Assembly (NCBI RefSeq): GCF_000380965.1 | Contig: NZ_KB905572.1 | Span: 1-64,000 of the forward strand | Direction: 5' to 3' | Source: Paenibacillus ginsengihumi DSM 21568 | GTDB lineage: Bacteria > Bacillota > Bacilli > Paenibacillales > NBRC-103111 | Length of the DNA stretch: 64,000 nucleotides | Shown: positions 1 through 8,516 of the stretch, in pieces | How positions within the stretch are numbered: position 1 is the stretch's first letter | Layout: every line of letters begins with the position of its first letter | The notes under the pieces: generated by a model | What the model was told of the DNA's origin: nothing | Databases searched by the model: none | What the model saw: only the letters and a program-made list of their open reading frames with translations | Position numbers and translations under genes: made by a program

Positions 1-226
1 CGAGTGGCGCAGTTAGAATGATGATAGCAAAATTTTACATGGAAATAAGGACTGCCTCTTCATTGGGGAGGGGGAAAGACCATCCGCCGCAAGCTTCCGT
101 CTCCACCAGGCATGGGAAACTCCTACATTTTTACATCTTAAGTCGCCATTGCTTTAGCATCTTGCATTGATCTTATGCGCTTTCGAAATTCAGGTTTAAG
201 TTATTCCCCAATCACGTAGTCACCGT

Positions 227-672
227 TTAACGGGTGGTTTGATATCGAGGCTGTCCCAAAAGTAAACTCTGGAACACCTTCAGCAGCAAAATAGGATGAC
301 ATACGGAATAAACCAAGGAGCTAAGCGGCCTATTCTCGCTTAGTTCCTTGGCTTTTGGCGTCCACCGCTTCTTGAGCAGATTGTGGGCAAGCGAAAGCCA
401 TCCGACCTCCAGACTTACTTTGGGTAAGCCTTGAAGCAGGAACCTTTTAAAGCTTCGGTTGTTCTTCATATCGCCAAACACAGGCTCCGGCTCGATCATG
501 CGCCTTACGGCCAGGCCATACCCTTTTTCACTGCGGAGCTTTTCCCTGGCCTGTTTCTTTAGCCGCCAATACTTTCATGCTCACTTTGATCTCGCGATCA
601 CCTTGGGCTTTGGTACACTGCGGCTTTAGCGGGCAGTCCTCACAGCCGACGCATCGCGCAGAACCCCATTCA
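227..672 (-). pseudogene. IS1182-type transposase remnant
   Basis: The minus strand encodes the C-terminal end of an IS1182-family transposase: an open stretch beginning MIEPEPVFGDMKNNRSFKRF and continuing through a GWLSLAHNLLKK-like segment. Upstream in a shifted frame is the Cys-rich CEDCPLKPQCTK motif usually found just before that region, so at least one frameshift separates the two. The N-terminal catalytic half is missing. Family assignment rests on these two recognisable motifs. It is a non-functional scrap, and no flanking inverted repeats were identified. Confidence 0.8.
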
Positions 673-786
673 TTTTCACATAATCAAGGTAATTCCGCTA
701 CCGCTTCCTACCAACTGATCATTTAAAAGCGGCGCAATGAGTCCTTAGCGAAATAACGCAATCTTCTCCCGTATTGCTTCATCCAT
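673..786 (-). pseudogene. N-terminal scrap of another transposase
   Basis: An ATG with a strong AAGGAGG site begins MDEAIREKIALFR, followed by a stop and then GLIAPLLNDQLVG in the same frame. This resembles the first residues of DDE transposases that start with M(D/N)E-x-REKIALFRYGLIAPL. After a further frame change it runs straight into the IS1182 remnant, so two unrelated transposon fragments are fused end to end. Only about 35 residues survive and no function is possible. The family assignment is a moderate-confidence recollection of the N-terminal motif. Confidence 0.5.
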
Positions 787-1416
787 TGGTTAGTAGCCTC
801 CTTATGAATCGGAAGGCCAGCCGGCTAACCTTTGCCTCCATTATACTGACCCGTGCACGATGAGGCTAGGAAAAAGGTATGTGGAAACGTTAATCTGTTT
901 TCGCGACCCGTGCGCCGTGGTACAATGAATGTGCCATAAAACGGTTGATTCGATGACCCCACCACCTTCTTACGAAGGTTGCTTTCCCCAAAGCTTGGAT
1001 CATCCGAAGCAATTTTATGGCTTTTTCTTTTGGATCCTTCGGCAATACTTGATGGTCTCCTTCTTCCCGAAAAAATAACGTCCATTCGGTTTGCTTTCCG
1101 TGAGCGCATCTTCCATAGAACCGCCGCAACTGACGTGTACATAAGCAAGATTGAGTAAGCCAAAATGCGAGCAACTACCGATGACAAAGGAATCGCTCGT
1201 TGTCGGCGTCTATTTGAACGTTACAGAAAGTTTAACTTCGCTAAGCATTCAGGAAGTGCGACTTTCTGTACCAAGAAAAAGTACCTCTAAATCGCGGTCG
1301 CTCATCCTTGTATGGACTTCGATAGATGTTTTTTTATGATAAACATCATGCCTCTACATTTTCTGCACATTGGCATAGAATCGGACACTGCTGCTGAATG
1401 TATGCGGCCCATACCG
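787..1416. other. No convincing gene
   Basis: Two overlapping minus-strand frames of 94 and 120 codons are open here. Neither has a recognisable domain, a good ribosome-binding site or plausible composition, and each would be a shadow of the other. The stretch sits between transposase debris and a glycosyltransferase and probably is decayed sequence. Confidence 0.5.
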
Positions 1417-2292
1417 CTAACTGATCGCTGCGATAATATTGGCGATTTCGCGGGCTCGATGGCGGTACGTATGGGCGCTGAGCAGATGCCGATAACCGGC
1501 AGCCGCGATGCGCTGGGCTTCATCCGGATGCTTCAAATAATAATCGGCCCGCTCCAGCATTTCATCGCGCGTTCGGAATATGGCCAGATGCATCCGATCC
1601 TCGAATAAATGCTCCATGCCCGGCGCATACTCCGACAAAACCAATGCCCCGCAGCCCATGCCTTCAAAAATGCGCGTGCCGATGCTGCTGCCCCCATTGG
1701 TGCTGACATTGATCACGAGCTTCGAGTTGCCGTACGTCGGAGCCGCCTGATGAAGCTCGGCGTTCGGCCGGAGCGCCAGCCGATGCTTGGCGCCGAAGCG
1801 GATTTTCAGCAAGCTTAGCGGTATAGTGCAGCTGTCGATGGTCGTATCCGAGCTTTTGATGAACGAAATATCCGTGCTGCGCCGGCTGAGCGGTTCGGTA
1901 CAGTTAAACAGGTCTTCCGCCATCGCGAACGGAAAGAAGTGCACCGGAGCGGAGAAGCGGTGCGCCAAATGAAGCGAATGCGCCATCAGCACCATATCCG
2001 GCCGATAGGCCCGGTCGAGCAGCAGACTGATCTCCAGACGGTGCTCCCCATGAGTGATCCACAGCAGCTTCGGAATCTTCACGCGCTCGATGCCGTTCAC
2101 TCTGACCGGCGGTCTTGCGGGATTGTCCACGAACAGAACCGCTGCGTACGGAGTCATATCCAGCCGTTCAAAATCGACGGCTTCCGGCTCGTGATCGATG
2201 TGCCAGCCGATCCTGCGCAATCCGTCCTCCAAGTATCGTCCTGGCGTATAGCACGTTTTTCCGTAGCACATCAGAAGCCTGTTCTTCCTCAC
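1417..2292 (-). CDS. CgeB/YkvP-like glycosyltransferase
   Basis: A 291-residue protein with a GTG start preceded by GGAGGG. The C-terminal half carries the sugar-nucleotide-binding pattern of the CgeB-type glycosyltransferase group (Glyco_trans_1_2): NVSTNGGSSIGTRIFEGMGC, then GALVLSEYAPGMEHLFE and the usual helical tail. The N-terminal part has the LLWITHGEHR-type segment. Proteins of this kind transfer sugars onto spore-surface or cell-surface glycans. The stretch between the DISFI strand and the SKLVINVS strand looks short compared with relatives, so an internal deletion is possible. A glycosyltransferase-2 scrap lies just upstream, suggesting the relic of a spore-coat or surface polysaccharide locus. 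Acceptor and donor cannot be told from sequence. Confidence 0.75.
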   Translation of the reverse strand: MRKNRLLMCYGKTCYTPGRYLEDGLRRIGWHIDHEPEAVDFERLDMTPYAAVLFVDNPARPPVRVNGIERVKIPKLLWITHGEHRLEISLLLDRAYRPDMVLMAHSLHLAHRFSAPVHFFPFAMAEDLFNCTEPLSRRSTDISFIKSSDTTIDSCTIPLSLLKIRFGAKHRLALRPNAELHQAAPTYGNSKLVINVSTNGGSSIGTRIFEGMGCGALVLSEYAPGMEHLFEDRMHLAIFRTRDEMLERADYYLKHPDEAQRIAAAGYRHLLSAHTYRHRAREIANIIAAIS

Positions 2293-2567
2293 GTTGCCGG
2301 GCCCTCCTGTGGTCGATTCTATGCTGGTTGAGATTTCTTTGCAATAACATCATTTCGTCCTGATTTCCGTCGTTCTGTCCGAAGTGCGATTGGCATAACG
2401 CATTGCCTGCGCCGAATCACCAGGCCATCGGGCCGGCACTTGCAGGTTTGATTGTTGTGCTCGTACGCCCGTTCCCGCGCCGGCCGGCTCTTGGTTATGT
2501 AGATATCTCCGATTTTACACGAAACCCCGGGTCAAGGAACATTGCAATTCATGGTCATGACCATGCA

Positions 2568-2687
2568 TTAAATAGTTACGATACCGGTAATCGCACCCTC
2601 GCCGCAAATATCCTTCGCACTTCTCAGGCATTGACGCAGCATAGCTTTCTCGTTCTTCCCAATCATGCCAAAGCTGAACATCGCCAT
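2568..2687 (-). pseudogene. Glycosyltransferase family 2 N-terminal scrap
   Basis: A 39-codon frame reads MAMFSFGMIGKNEKAMLRQC, followed by an LRSAKDICGEG-like segment. This matches the first beta-strand and helix of GT-A glycosyltransferases (typically ISLCMIVKNEE-x-ML-x-RCL-x-S). The frame then stops before the DTGSTD nucleotide-binding motif. Only the first 40 residues survive, in the same orientation as the neighbouring CgeB-like gene, so the two may once have been one operon. Confidence 0.5.
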
Positions 2688-2900
2688 CCATTGTCGCCGA
2701 CAGACTTAAGCGTGTGAGACTTCACAAAGTCTCGTCCCATTTTATAGATATGCTCGATTATACAAAAATGATAAGCTGATAGAATACAACATTTATAAAT
2801 TATCGTACGTTAGATGAAAGCGCCTCTGCAATAAGCATGAGCATCTACGGCGCGATCTTAGCCAGATGGGGCCCGCGCTTGCTTGATTCCATGCCAAGAC

Positions 2901-2950
2901 AAAAAAGACCGCCTCCGATCATCCAGCAAAATGACTCAGGAGGCGGCCTC
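2901..2950 (-). terminator. Rho-independent terminator after tnpA
   Basis: On the minus strand a GC-rich stem (GGCCGCCTCC paired with GGAGGCGGTC) is followed by a run of six T residues, 16 to 60 bases past the transposase stop codon. Confidence 0.75.
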
Positions 2951-2965
2951 TTGGGCGAGGTCCGG

Positions 2966-5638
2966 TTACAGGGCGATATGCCCCCCATACAAGGGGGATA
3001 CGTGCTTCAACCATTCTTCGTCAACGCTCGCGCTTTCCTTCCATATGCGAATCGACCGCTCCAGCTGAACCGTATTCCATACGACAATGGCATTGACCAG
3101 CAGACTGTTCGCCTGCAGGAAACGGGCCTGGTCTTCCGCATGCTTTCCTTGCAGGCTCCCTCCGCCGCCGGGCGTCAAGAGGCGGATCAGCGCGTACAAC
3201 TCCTTCCACCGCTGCGCATCCCGGGCCATTGCTTGATGCAGGGAACGGCTGCGGATGAACTCGGTATAAAACAGCGTTTTTTCGATCCGGCCGATTTCCC
3301 GCAGTGCTGCGTTCAAGCTGTCCCGGGACCGCACCTTCGCAAACATGCGGCTTGCCGATACCGTTCCCGAGCGTATCGCTTGCACAAGTTGCCGCAGCTC
3401 GGCGGCCGCTTCGCGGATGATCGCGACGTCGATATCCCCCGGCTTCACGAACGGCGATGTCGGTATCCGGCCGATTCGATACAGCCGTGTATTGTGAAAC
3501 CGGCGCAAACGGGGGAACAAGCGGGTGCCGAGCAGCCGGGACAATCCGAACAGCCGGTCGGCGAAGCCGGAAGCATGACAGTAATGCAGGCTGTACGGTG
3601 TATCCGGACTCGCCGCTCCGTTCAGCAGCGGGCCGAGATCGCCAAACGGGGCTGCCTCGGTATGCACGATCAGGAATTGATCGTTCATCCAGCGATATTG
3701 ATAGCAGCGCCCCGCCTTTTCTCCGCGCAAGGTTCGCGCCGTGCTACGGACGACCGGAACCGCCTGCACATCCGAGGAAATGCCGCCCGACTCGCTCCAA
3801 TGAACGGCGAGAGGCAGGCCTCGCTGATATTCGATCAGCGCCTTGTTCGCCTGCTCGATCGTCTCCTCGTTTACGCGCCACTGCAGCGTGTTCATCAACT
3901 GCCGGTAGGACGCTGCCGAAGCCGCCCCGTCCCCGGCAGCGTTCTTCAGGCCGTTCGCCGTCCCGAGCGCGACGAGAACGGTCCAGAGCTTATGCTTTTC
4001 CGCTTCGTCAGGCTCGCGCAAGGTAGAAGAATGGACAAACCGGTCGGTGAAGCCGGTCCAGGCATCCACTTCCCGCAGCAGATCCATTAGACGAATGCCG
4101 GGAAGCCGCTTGTAAAGGGAATGGTTCAGCCTTGTCCACCTGCCGCTGCCCTCGCCTGCATCCCGGGGCAAGTAAGCCGCCGACATGCCGGTGCTGTGCG
4201 AAACGAGCGGCAGCTGTTCCGCCAACCTCCGCCGGCTGTCCGCCAAATATTCCTCCAGCCAACGCTCGTCCTGCGGCTCGGCCCGCCGTCCGCCGTCCCC
4301 GCCGCTCGGCAATAAATATTGTCCGAAAGGCCGGTGCGCCTCGCTGCCGGCAACCCACAGGTTGCCGGCTCGCAGCTGATTGCGAATCTCGACCATCACC
4401 GCCATCTCGAATACATAGCCGTACATTGCCCCGCGGTCGTCCGCCATCAGCAATCTTGCCCGCCTCGGAACCAAATTCAGCATATGTTCGGAGACAGCGA
4501 TATGGCGTTTGCCGCTTCGGTTCATCTGACGCAATACTTCGATGGCTTCAAGCAGAGGGGAGCTTGCGTCATTGCCGCGAAAATCGAACAATTCCAGCAT
4601 GACGGGGGTATACTTCCGGAAGCGGAAATACCGTTTCTTGAACGGCGTGCGGAGCGAAGGAGGAAGCGCCGCAGCGCCGTCAGGCACAGATGCGTCGCCG
4701 TGCTGGCGGCGACAGGCGGCCATGTCCGAAATAAACCGGGTAATCAGGCAATCATGAATGTATACGGCGCGGTCCACAAGCATCGCAGCTAACGTTTGAA
4801 GATGCAGCCCGAGCAGTCCATACTTCTTGTCCGGCCTCAACCGCTTATACAAGTGAGGCTCGTATGCAGCGGAAATGCGAATCAATTTGCGCAGCCTTGC
4901 GGGGGCAATCGCCCCGGCATCCACCCGCAGCTCCATCTGCCGCAAATAGCCGAGCCGTTCCGCGACCTTCAGAAACCCTTCGGGCGAATGAAGATCGGTC
5001 CGGTCCCTGACCCAGGCCAACGTTCTCGAGGATTCCTGCCCCTCCAGCATGGCGTCCATGCGCCGTCTCTGCTCCTCCGTAATCGAGGCGTCCAGAATGG
5101 AATACATTTTTTTGTCCGCCCGGTGCATGGCTTCCCATACAACCCGTTCGATGGTGGATATGGCCGGCAAAATAATTTTGTTCTCCCGCAGCCAGCGTAC
5201 GGCAATATCCATCAGCTCCACAGCATTGTCGTTCTCCCACGCCTCGGCATACAGCAGCCGCACCAGGGATTTGTACCGCTGAGCCGAAAAATTATCGTAG
5301 CCGAATGTTCGGCGGATTTCCTCCAGATGCTCCCTTCGGGTCGGTTCCCGCTTGGCATATTGAGCCATGACATCCGGCGAAACATGGATTTGATCCGCAA
5401 TATAAGTTAATGTAGATGGCGGAATCGACTCGTAGTGCGGGAGCGGCCAGCCGGGATATTGAACCAGCGCCAGCTGCACGGCAAAGCCCAGCCGATTGTG
5501 GTCACGGCGCCGCATCAGAATGCAGTCCCGCTGCGCTTGGGTAAACGTAAAATACTGCTGCGCGCTCTGTTCGCCGGCTTCCGGAATTCGCTTGAAGCGT
5601 CTCCGCTGTTCTTCCGTCAATACTTCCTTGGCATTCAC
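2966..5638 (-). CDS. tnpA: Tn3-family transposase-like protein, active site altered
   Basis: About 890 residues from a GTG preceded by CAGGAG. The open frame continues 73 codons further upstream, but that part has no family resemblance, whereas NAKEVLTEEQRRRFKRIP is a normal Tn3 TnpA start. The DUF4158-like N-terminal half and the DDE half (SSDVQAVPV, then LLGTRLFPRLRRFHNTRLYR, then VNAIVVWNTVQLERS) are clear. The first catalytic Asp is present in SSDVQ, although SSDGQ is usual. The second, normally in H-Y-T-D-T-A-G, is replaced: the sequence reads HYCHASG. The Glu can be aligned in RWKEL. The protein also stops early, after HVSPLYGGHIAL, lacking about 30 C-terminal residues. No resolvase gene, res site or terminal repeats were found. 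It looks intact as a frame but unlikely to transpose. Confidence 0.8.
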   Translation of the reverse strand: MNAKEVLTEEQRRRFKRIPEAGEQSAQQYFTFTQAQRDCILMRRRDHNRLGFAVQLALVQYPGWPLPHYESIPPSTLTYIADQIHVSPDVMAQYAKREPTRREHLEEIRRTFGYDNFSAQRYKSLVRLLYAEAWENDNAVELMDIAVRWLRENKIILPAISTIERVVWEAMHRADKKMYSILDASITEEQRRRMDAMLEGQESSRTLAWVRDRTDLHSPEGFLKVAERLGYLRQMELRVDAGAIAPARLRKLIRISAAYEPHLYKRLRPDKKYGLLGLHLQTLAAMLVDRAVYIHDCLITRFISDMAACRRQHGDASVPDGAAALPPSLRTPFKKRYFRFRKYTPVMLELFDFRGNDASSPLLEAIEVLRQMNRSGKRHIAVSEHMLNLVPRRARLLMADDRGAMYGYVFEMAVMVEIRNQLRAGNLWVAGSEAHRPFGQYLLPSGGDGGRRAEPQDERWLEEYLADSRRRLAEQLPLVSHSTGMSAAYLPRDAGEGSGRWTRLNHSLYKRLPGIRLMDLLREVDAWTGFTDRFVHSSTLREPDEAEKHKLWTVLVALGTANGLKNAAGDGAASAASYRQLMNTLQWRVNEETIEQANKALIEYQRGLPLAVHWSESGGISSDVQAVPVVRSTARTLRGEKAGRCYQYRWMNDQFLIVHTEAAPFGDLGPLLNGAASPDTPYSLHYCHASGFADRLFGLSRLLGTRLFPRLRRFHNTRLYRIGRIPTSPFVKPGDIDVAIIREAAAELRQLVQAIRSGTVSASRMFAKVRSRDSLNAALREIGRIEKTLFYTEFIRSRSLHQAMARDAQRWKELYALIRLLTPGGGGSLQGKHAEDQARFLQANSLLVNAIVVWNTVQLERSIRIWKESASVDEEWLKHVSPLYGGHIAL

Positions 5639-6030
5639 CAAAACCCCACTCTCCTGTCCGCAGTCAACCTCATTCTCCTTCAGCCATGCATCCGAGCCGA
5701 TCAGTCCGTCAGGTTCGCTGCTTACGTCGACGCTTGTCCCGACATAACAACCATCGCTGTCCGCATCAAGATCAGCCTCACGATCGATACGACACCTGCA
5801 TTTCATTTGCTCATGCATATATAAACGGTTACCTGTGATGAATTTTACAGCCCGCAATATCGCTTTATTGTATCCTGAGTATGCGATCGCGTGATTCTGC
5901 TGTTCAAGCAGCTATCCCGAGAACGTTGCCCGGCACGAGCCGCTTCCGGGAAAAATCCGATGGCGCTCCCGCGATAGGTTGTAACACTAATTTACAGAAA
6001 TGTAAATGTTAAGCTATTCATTTTTTCATT

Positions 6031-6180
6031 TTAAAACTTAGCTCCATTGAAGTCCAGTAAAAATTTTTTAACGCAGCGGTCAATGGAAAGATCGCCGGTC
6101 ATCGGCGCTAAAGCTTCCATCGACTCCAAAATCATGGAAAAGCCGATGGCCCCATGCAATGATCTATGATCATCAATGAC
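6031..6180 (-). pseudogene. Possible TetR-type regulator C-terminal scrap
   Basis: A minus-strand frame ends with SLHGAIGFSMILESMEAL, then PMTGDLSIDRCVKKFLLDF. This resembles the ligand-domain tail of TetR-family regulators (the ALHGAVGL-type helix followed by a last helix). No DNA-binding half is present. The identification is weak and the frame overlaps the start of the ilvB leader region on the other strand. Confidence 0.25.
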
Positions 6181-6204
6181 ATGAACGGCAATGAAGAGAA
6201 GAAA

Positions 6205-6507
6205 ATGATGGAGGCTCTTATGTCCAGAGAGCGAAGGAATTGGCTGAGACCTTTGCCGTAATCCTCCGCCAGATGTCGTCTCGGAGCTTTTGGACTGAAA
6301 GTCGGCGGCAAGGCCGCTTTTTGACAAGTAGGCTCAAGCGGAGTGGCGCCCGTTACCCGCGCTGCAGGTAAGGCTTCCCTTACCTCATGAGGCCGATCAT
6401 CGCGAGGTGTTCGGCGAATTAGGGTGGTACCGCGAATGTTCCCCTTTCGTCCCTTTAGGCATGGCAAATCGATGCTGCCTGAAGGGGGAAGGGGTTTATT
6501 TTATTTT
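6205..6507 (+). promoter_or_regulatory. T-box leader of ilvB
   Basis: The leader contains the near-invariant T-box AGGGTGGTACCGCG at 6421-6434. It is followed by a terminator whose stem pairs CCCCTTTCGTCCCTTTAGGC with GCCTGAAGGGGGAAGGGG and ends in TTTATTTTATTTT. Upstream, CCAGAGAGCGAAGG and GGCTGAGACCTTTGC form the characteristic stem I region. T-boxes bind uncharged tRNA and let transcription continue when a cognate amino acid is short. The specifier codon is not certain; GUC (Val) at 6275-6277 is the best candidate by position relative to the stem I 3' side. The start of the leader is approximate. Confidence 0.9.
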
Positions 6508-6524
6508 GAGGAGGATGTATTGCC

Positions 6525-8279
6525 ATGAAACCATCACCTGTGTCGATGTCGCCCCTGTCGAAGTCCCCGTCGCAACCGCATGCGCAAGAAGAGCGGATCA
6601 CCGGATCGGAGGTTCTGCTGCGTTGCCTGCTGCAGGAAGGTACGGAATGCGTGTTCGGATACCCCGGAGGCAGCGTGCTGTACATTTACGATGCGATGGC
6701 CGGCAATCCGGATTTCAAGCACATCCTGACCCGGCACGAACAAGGGGCGATTCACGCAGCGGACGGCTACGCCCGCTCGACGGGCAAAGTCGGCGTCTGC
6801 CTCGCCACCTCCGGCCCCGGAGCGACCAATCTGGTCACCGGCATCGCGACGGCCTATATGGACTCCGTTCCCCTGGTGGTCATTACCGGCAACGTGCCGA
6901 CCGCCGTCATGGGGACGGATGCTTTTCAGGAAGCGGATATCGTCAGCATCACGATGCCGATTACCAAGCACAATTACTTGGTGCGCGACGTCCATGAGCT
7001 GCCGCGCATCATCCGCGAAGCCTTCTATCTGGCCCGCACAGGCAGGAAAGGGCCGGTGTTGATCGACATTCCGAAAGACATCTCGAATCAAACGATGCTG
7101 TACCGCCCCGCTGGCGGCCCTATTGAGGTGCGGGGATACGATGCCGCGCCGGCTCCCGATCCGGCGTCGATCGACCGGCTGCTTGAGGCGATCGCCGAGG
7201 CGGAGAGGCCTGTCATTATCGCCGGCGGCGGGGTCGTGTATGCCGACGCCTCCGAGGAGCTCGTCACCTTCGTCAACAGGACCCGCATTCCGGTGACGAC
7301 GACCTTGCTCGGCTTGGGCGGCTTCCCCAGCGGGCACGAGCTGTGGTTAGGCATGCCGGGCCATCATGGCTTGTATGCGGCCAATATGGCTATTCAGCAG
7401 GCGGATCTGCTCATCTCGATCGGCTCGCGGTTCGATGACCGGGTTACGATGAAGCTGGACGGCTTTGCCCCGAATGCGAGACAGGTCGCCCACATCGATA
7501 TCGACCCAGCCGAAATCAACAAAAATATACGGACAGACATCGCCTGCATCGGCGATATCAAGGAGGTTCTGGGATATGCGAACGCGCGGGCCGTCCCTTC
7601 CCGCTCAAGCCGCTGGCTTCAGACTATCAAGGAATACCAGGCGCGGTATCCGCTGCGGTACAAAGATTCCGACACAGAGTTGAAGCCGCAGTATGTTCTG
7701 GAGATGATCCACGAAACGACGCAGGGCAACGCCATCATTACGACAGACGTAGGCCAGCACCAAATGTGGGCGGCGCAATTTTACCCATTTCAACACCCCC
7801 GTTCGCTCATCACCTCCGGCGGCTTCGGAACGATGGGCTTCGGTCTCCCCTCCGCCATCGGCGCGCAGGTCGGCAATCCGGACCGCCTCGTCATTTCGGT
7901 CAACGGCGACGGGGGGATGCAGATGTGCGCCCAGGAGCTGGCCGTCTGCGCCGTTCAGCAGATTCCGATCAAAATCGTCGTCATCAACAACGAGGTGCTC
8001 GGCATGGTCAGACAGCATCAAGAGTTGATGTACAACCGGCGGTACAGCCAGATCGATCTGGCGGGCAGCCCTGACTTCGTCAAGCTGGCCGAAGCGTACG
8101 GCGTCCCCGGATTCCGGGCCCGCACCAAGCAGGAAGCAAGGCGGGTCTGGCAGCAAGCCCTCGACATTCCCGGGCCGGTGCTGGTGGATTTCATAGTGCC
8201 CAAAGACGAAAATGTATATCCGATGGTGCTCGGCGGGAAGACGCTGGATCAGATGGTTTTGGGGGATCTTGAGGTTTAG
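6525..8279 (+). CDS. ilvB: Acetolactate synthase large subunit
   Basis: A 584-residue thiamine-diphosphate enzyme that makes acetolactate from two pyruvates, or acetohydroxybutyrate from pyruvate and 2-oxobutyrate, in valine, leucine and isoleucine synthesis. The cofactor-activating Glu lies in RHEQGAIHAADGYAR. The central FAD-associated domain follows. The C-terminal diphosphate/Mg site is NGDGGMQMC through NNEVLGMVRQHQE. GAGGAGG lies ten bases before the ATG. The length is normal for the biosynthetic type. No ilvN regulatory subunit or ilvC follows: the next gene is convergent and a hairpin intervenes, so this is a solitary copy. A catabolic AlsS is less likely, because a T-box controls it. 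Confidence 0.93.
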   Translation: MKPSPVSMSPLSKSPSQPHAQEERITGSEVLLRCLLQEGTECVFGYPGGSVLYIYDAMAGNPDFKHILTRHEQGAIHAADGYARSTGKVGVCLATSGPGATNLVTGIATAYMDSVPLVVITGNVPTAVMGTDAFQEADIVSITMPITKHNYLVRDVHELPRIIREAFYLARTGRKGPVLIDIPKDISNQTMLYRPAGGPIEVRGYDAAPAPDPASIDRLLEAIAEAERPVIIAGGGVVYADASEELVTFVNRTRIPVTTTLLGLGGFPSGHELWLGMPGHHGLYAANMAIQQADLLISIGSRFDDRVTMKLDGFAPNARQVAHIDIDPAEINKNIRTDIACIGDIKEVLGYANARAVPSRSSRWLQTIKEYQARYPLRYKDSDTELKPQYVLEMIHETTQGNAIITTDVGQHQMWAAQFYPFQHPRSLITSGGFGTMGFGLPSAIGAQVGNPDRLVISVNGDGGMQMCAQELAVCAVQQIPIKIVVINNEVLGMVRQHQELMYNRRYSQIDLAGSPDFVKLAEAYGVPGFRARTKQEARRVWQQALDIPGPVLVDFIVPKDENVYPMVLGGKTLDQMVLGDLEV

Positions 8280-8299
8280 ACGGTTAACCGGCAAAATCA

Positions 8300-8336
8300 A
8301 AGGCCGATGACGAACGAATCGTTCGTCATCGACCTT
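8300..8336 (+). terminator. Hairpin downstream of ilvB
   Basis: A perfect inverted repeat CGATGACGAACG / CGTTCGTCATCG with a three-base loop, extended by AAGG/CCTT. It lies about 20 bases after the ilvB stop. The T-tract is poor. Confidence 0.6.
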
Positions 8337-8516
8337 AACCTTCGGCGACTGAGCATTGGCTGACCATCCTTACAGCATTGACGGCAGACCGGACGGAAGA
8401 GGACTAACGGACGTATACGCTTTTCTTTGCCTGAAAAGATGCTGGTTTGATTTTATCGAGGACAAGAGAGCGGGACCGGCGGCCTGCCGCAAGCGGCCAA
8501 AACACGCCGCTGGCCG

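Noticed and set aside
825-1187. Possible 120-residue or 94-residue protein on the minus strand
   Set aside because: Two overlapping frames compete, neither with a start signal or recognisable motif.
2403-2717. 104-residue plus-strand protein
   Set aside because: It is the antisense of the glycosyltransferase-2 scrap, with no domain and no ribosome-binding site.
2848-2880. CTTAGCCAGATGGGGCCC as a Tn3-type terminal inverted repeat
   Set aside because: It has a GGGG...CTAAG-like pattern on the minus strand, but the orientation points away from the transposase gene and no matching partner was found near 5.9 kb.
2966-3330. Loss of the catalytic Glu in the Tn3-type transposase
   Set aside because: A first alignment paired it with Ala, but allowing one gap aligns the Glu of RWKEL with the catalytic Glu, so only the second Asp is considered missing.
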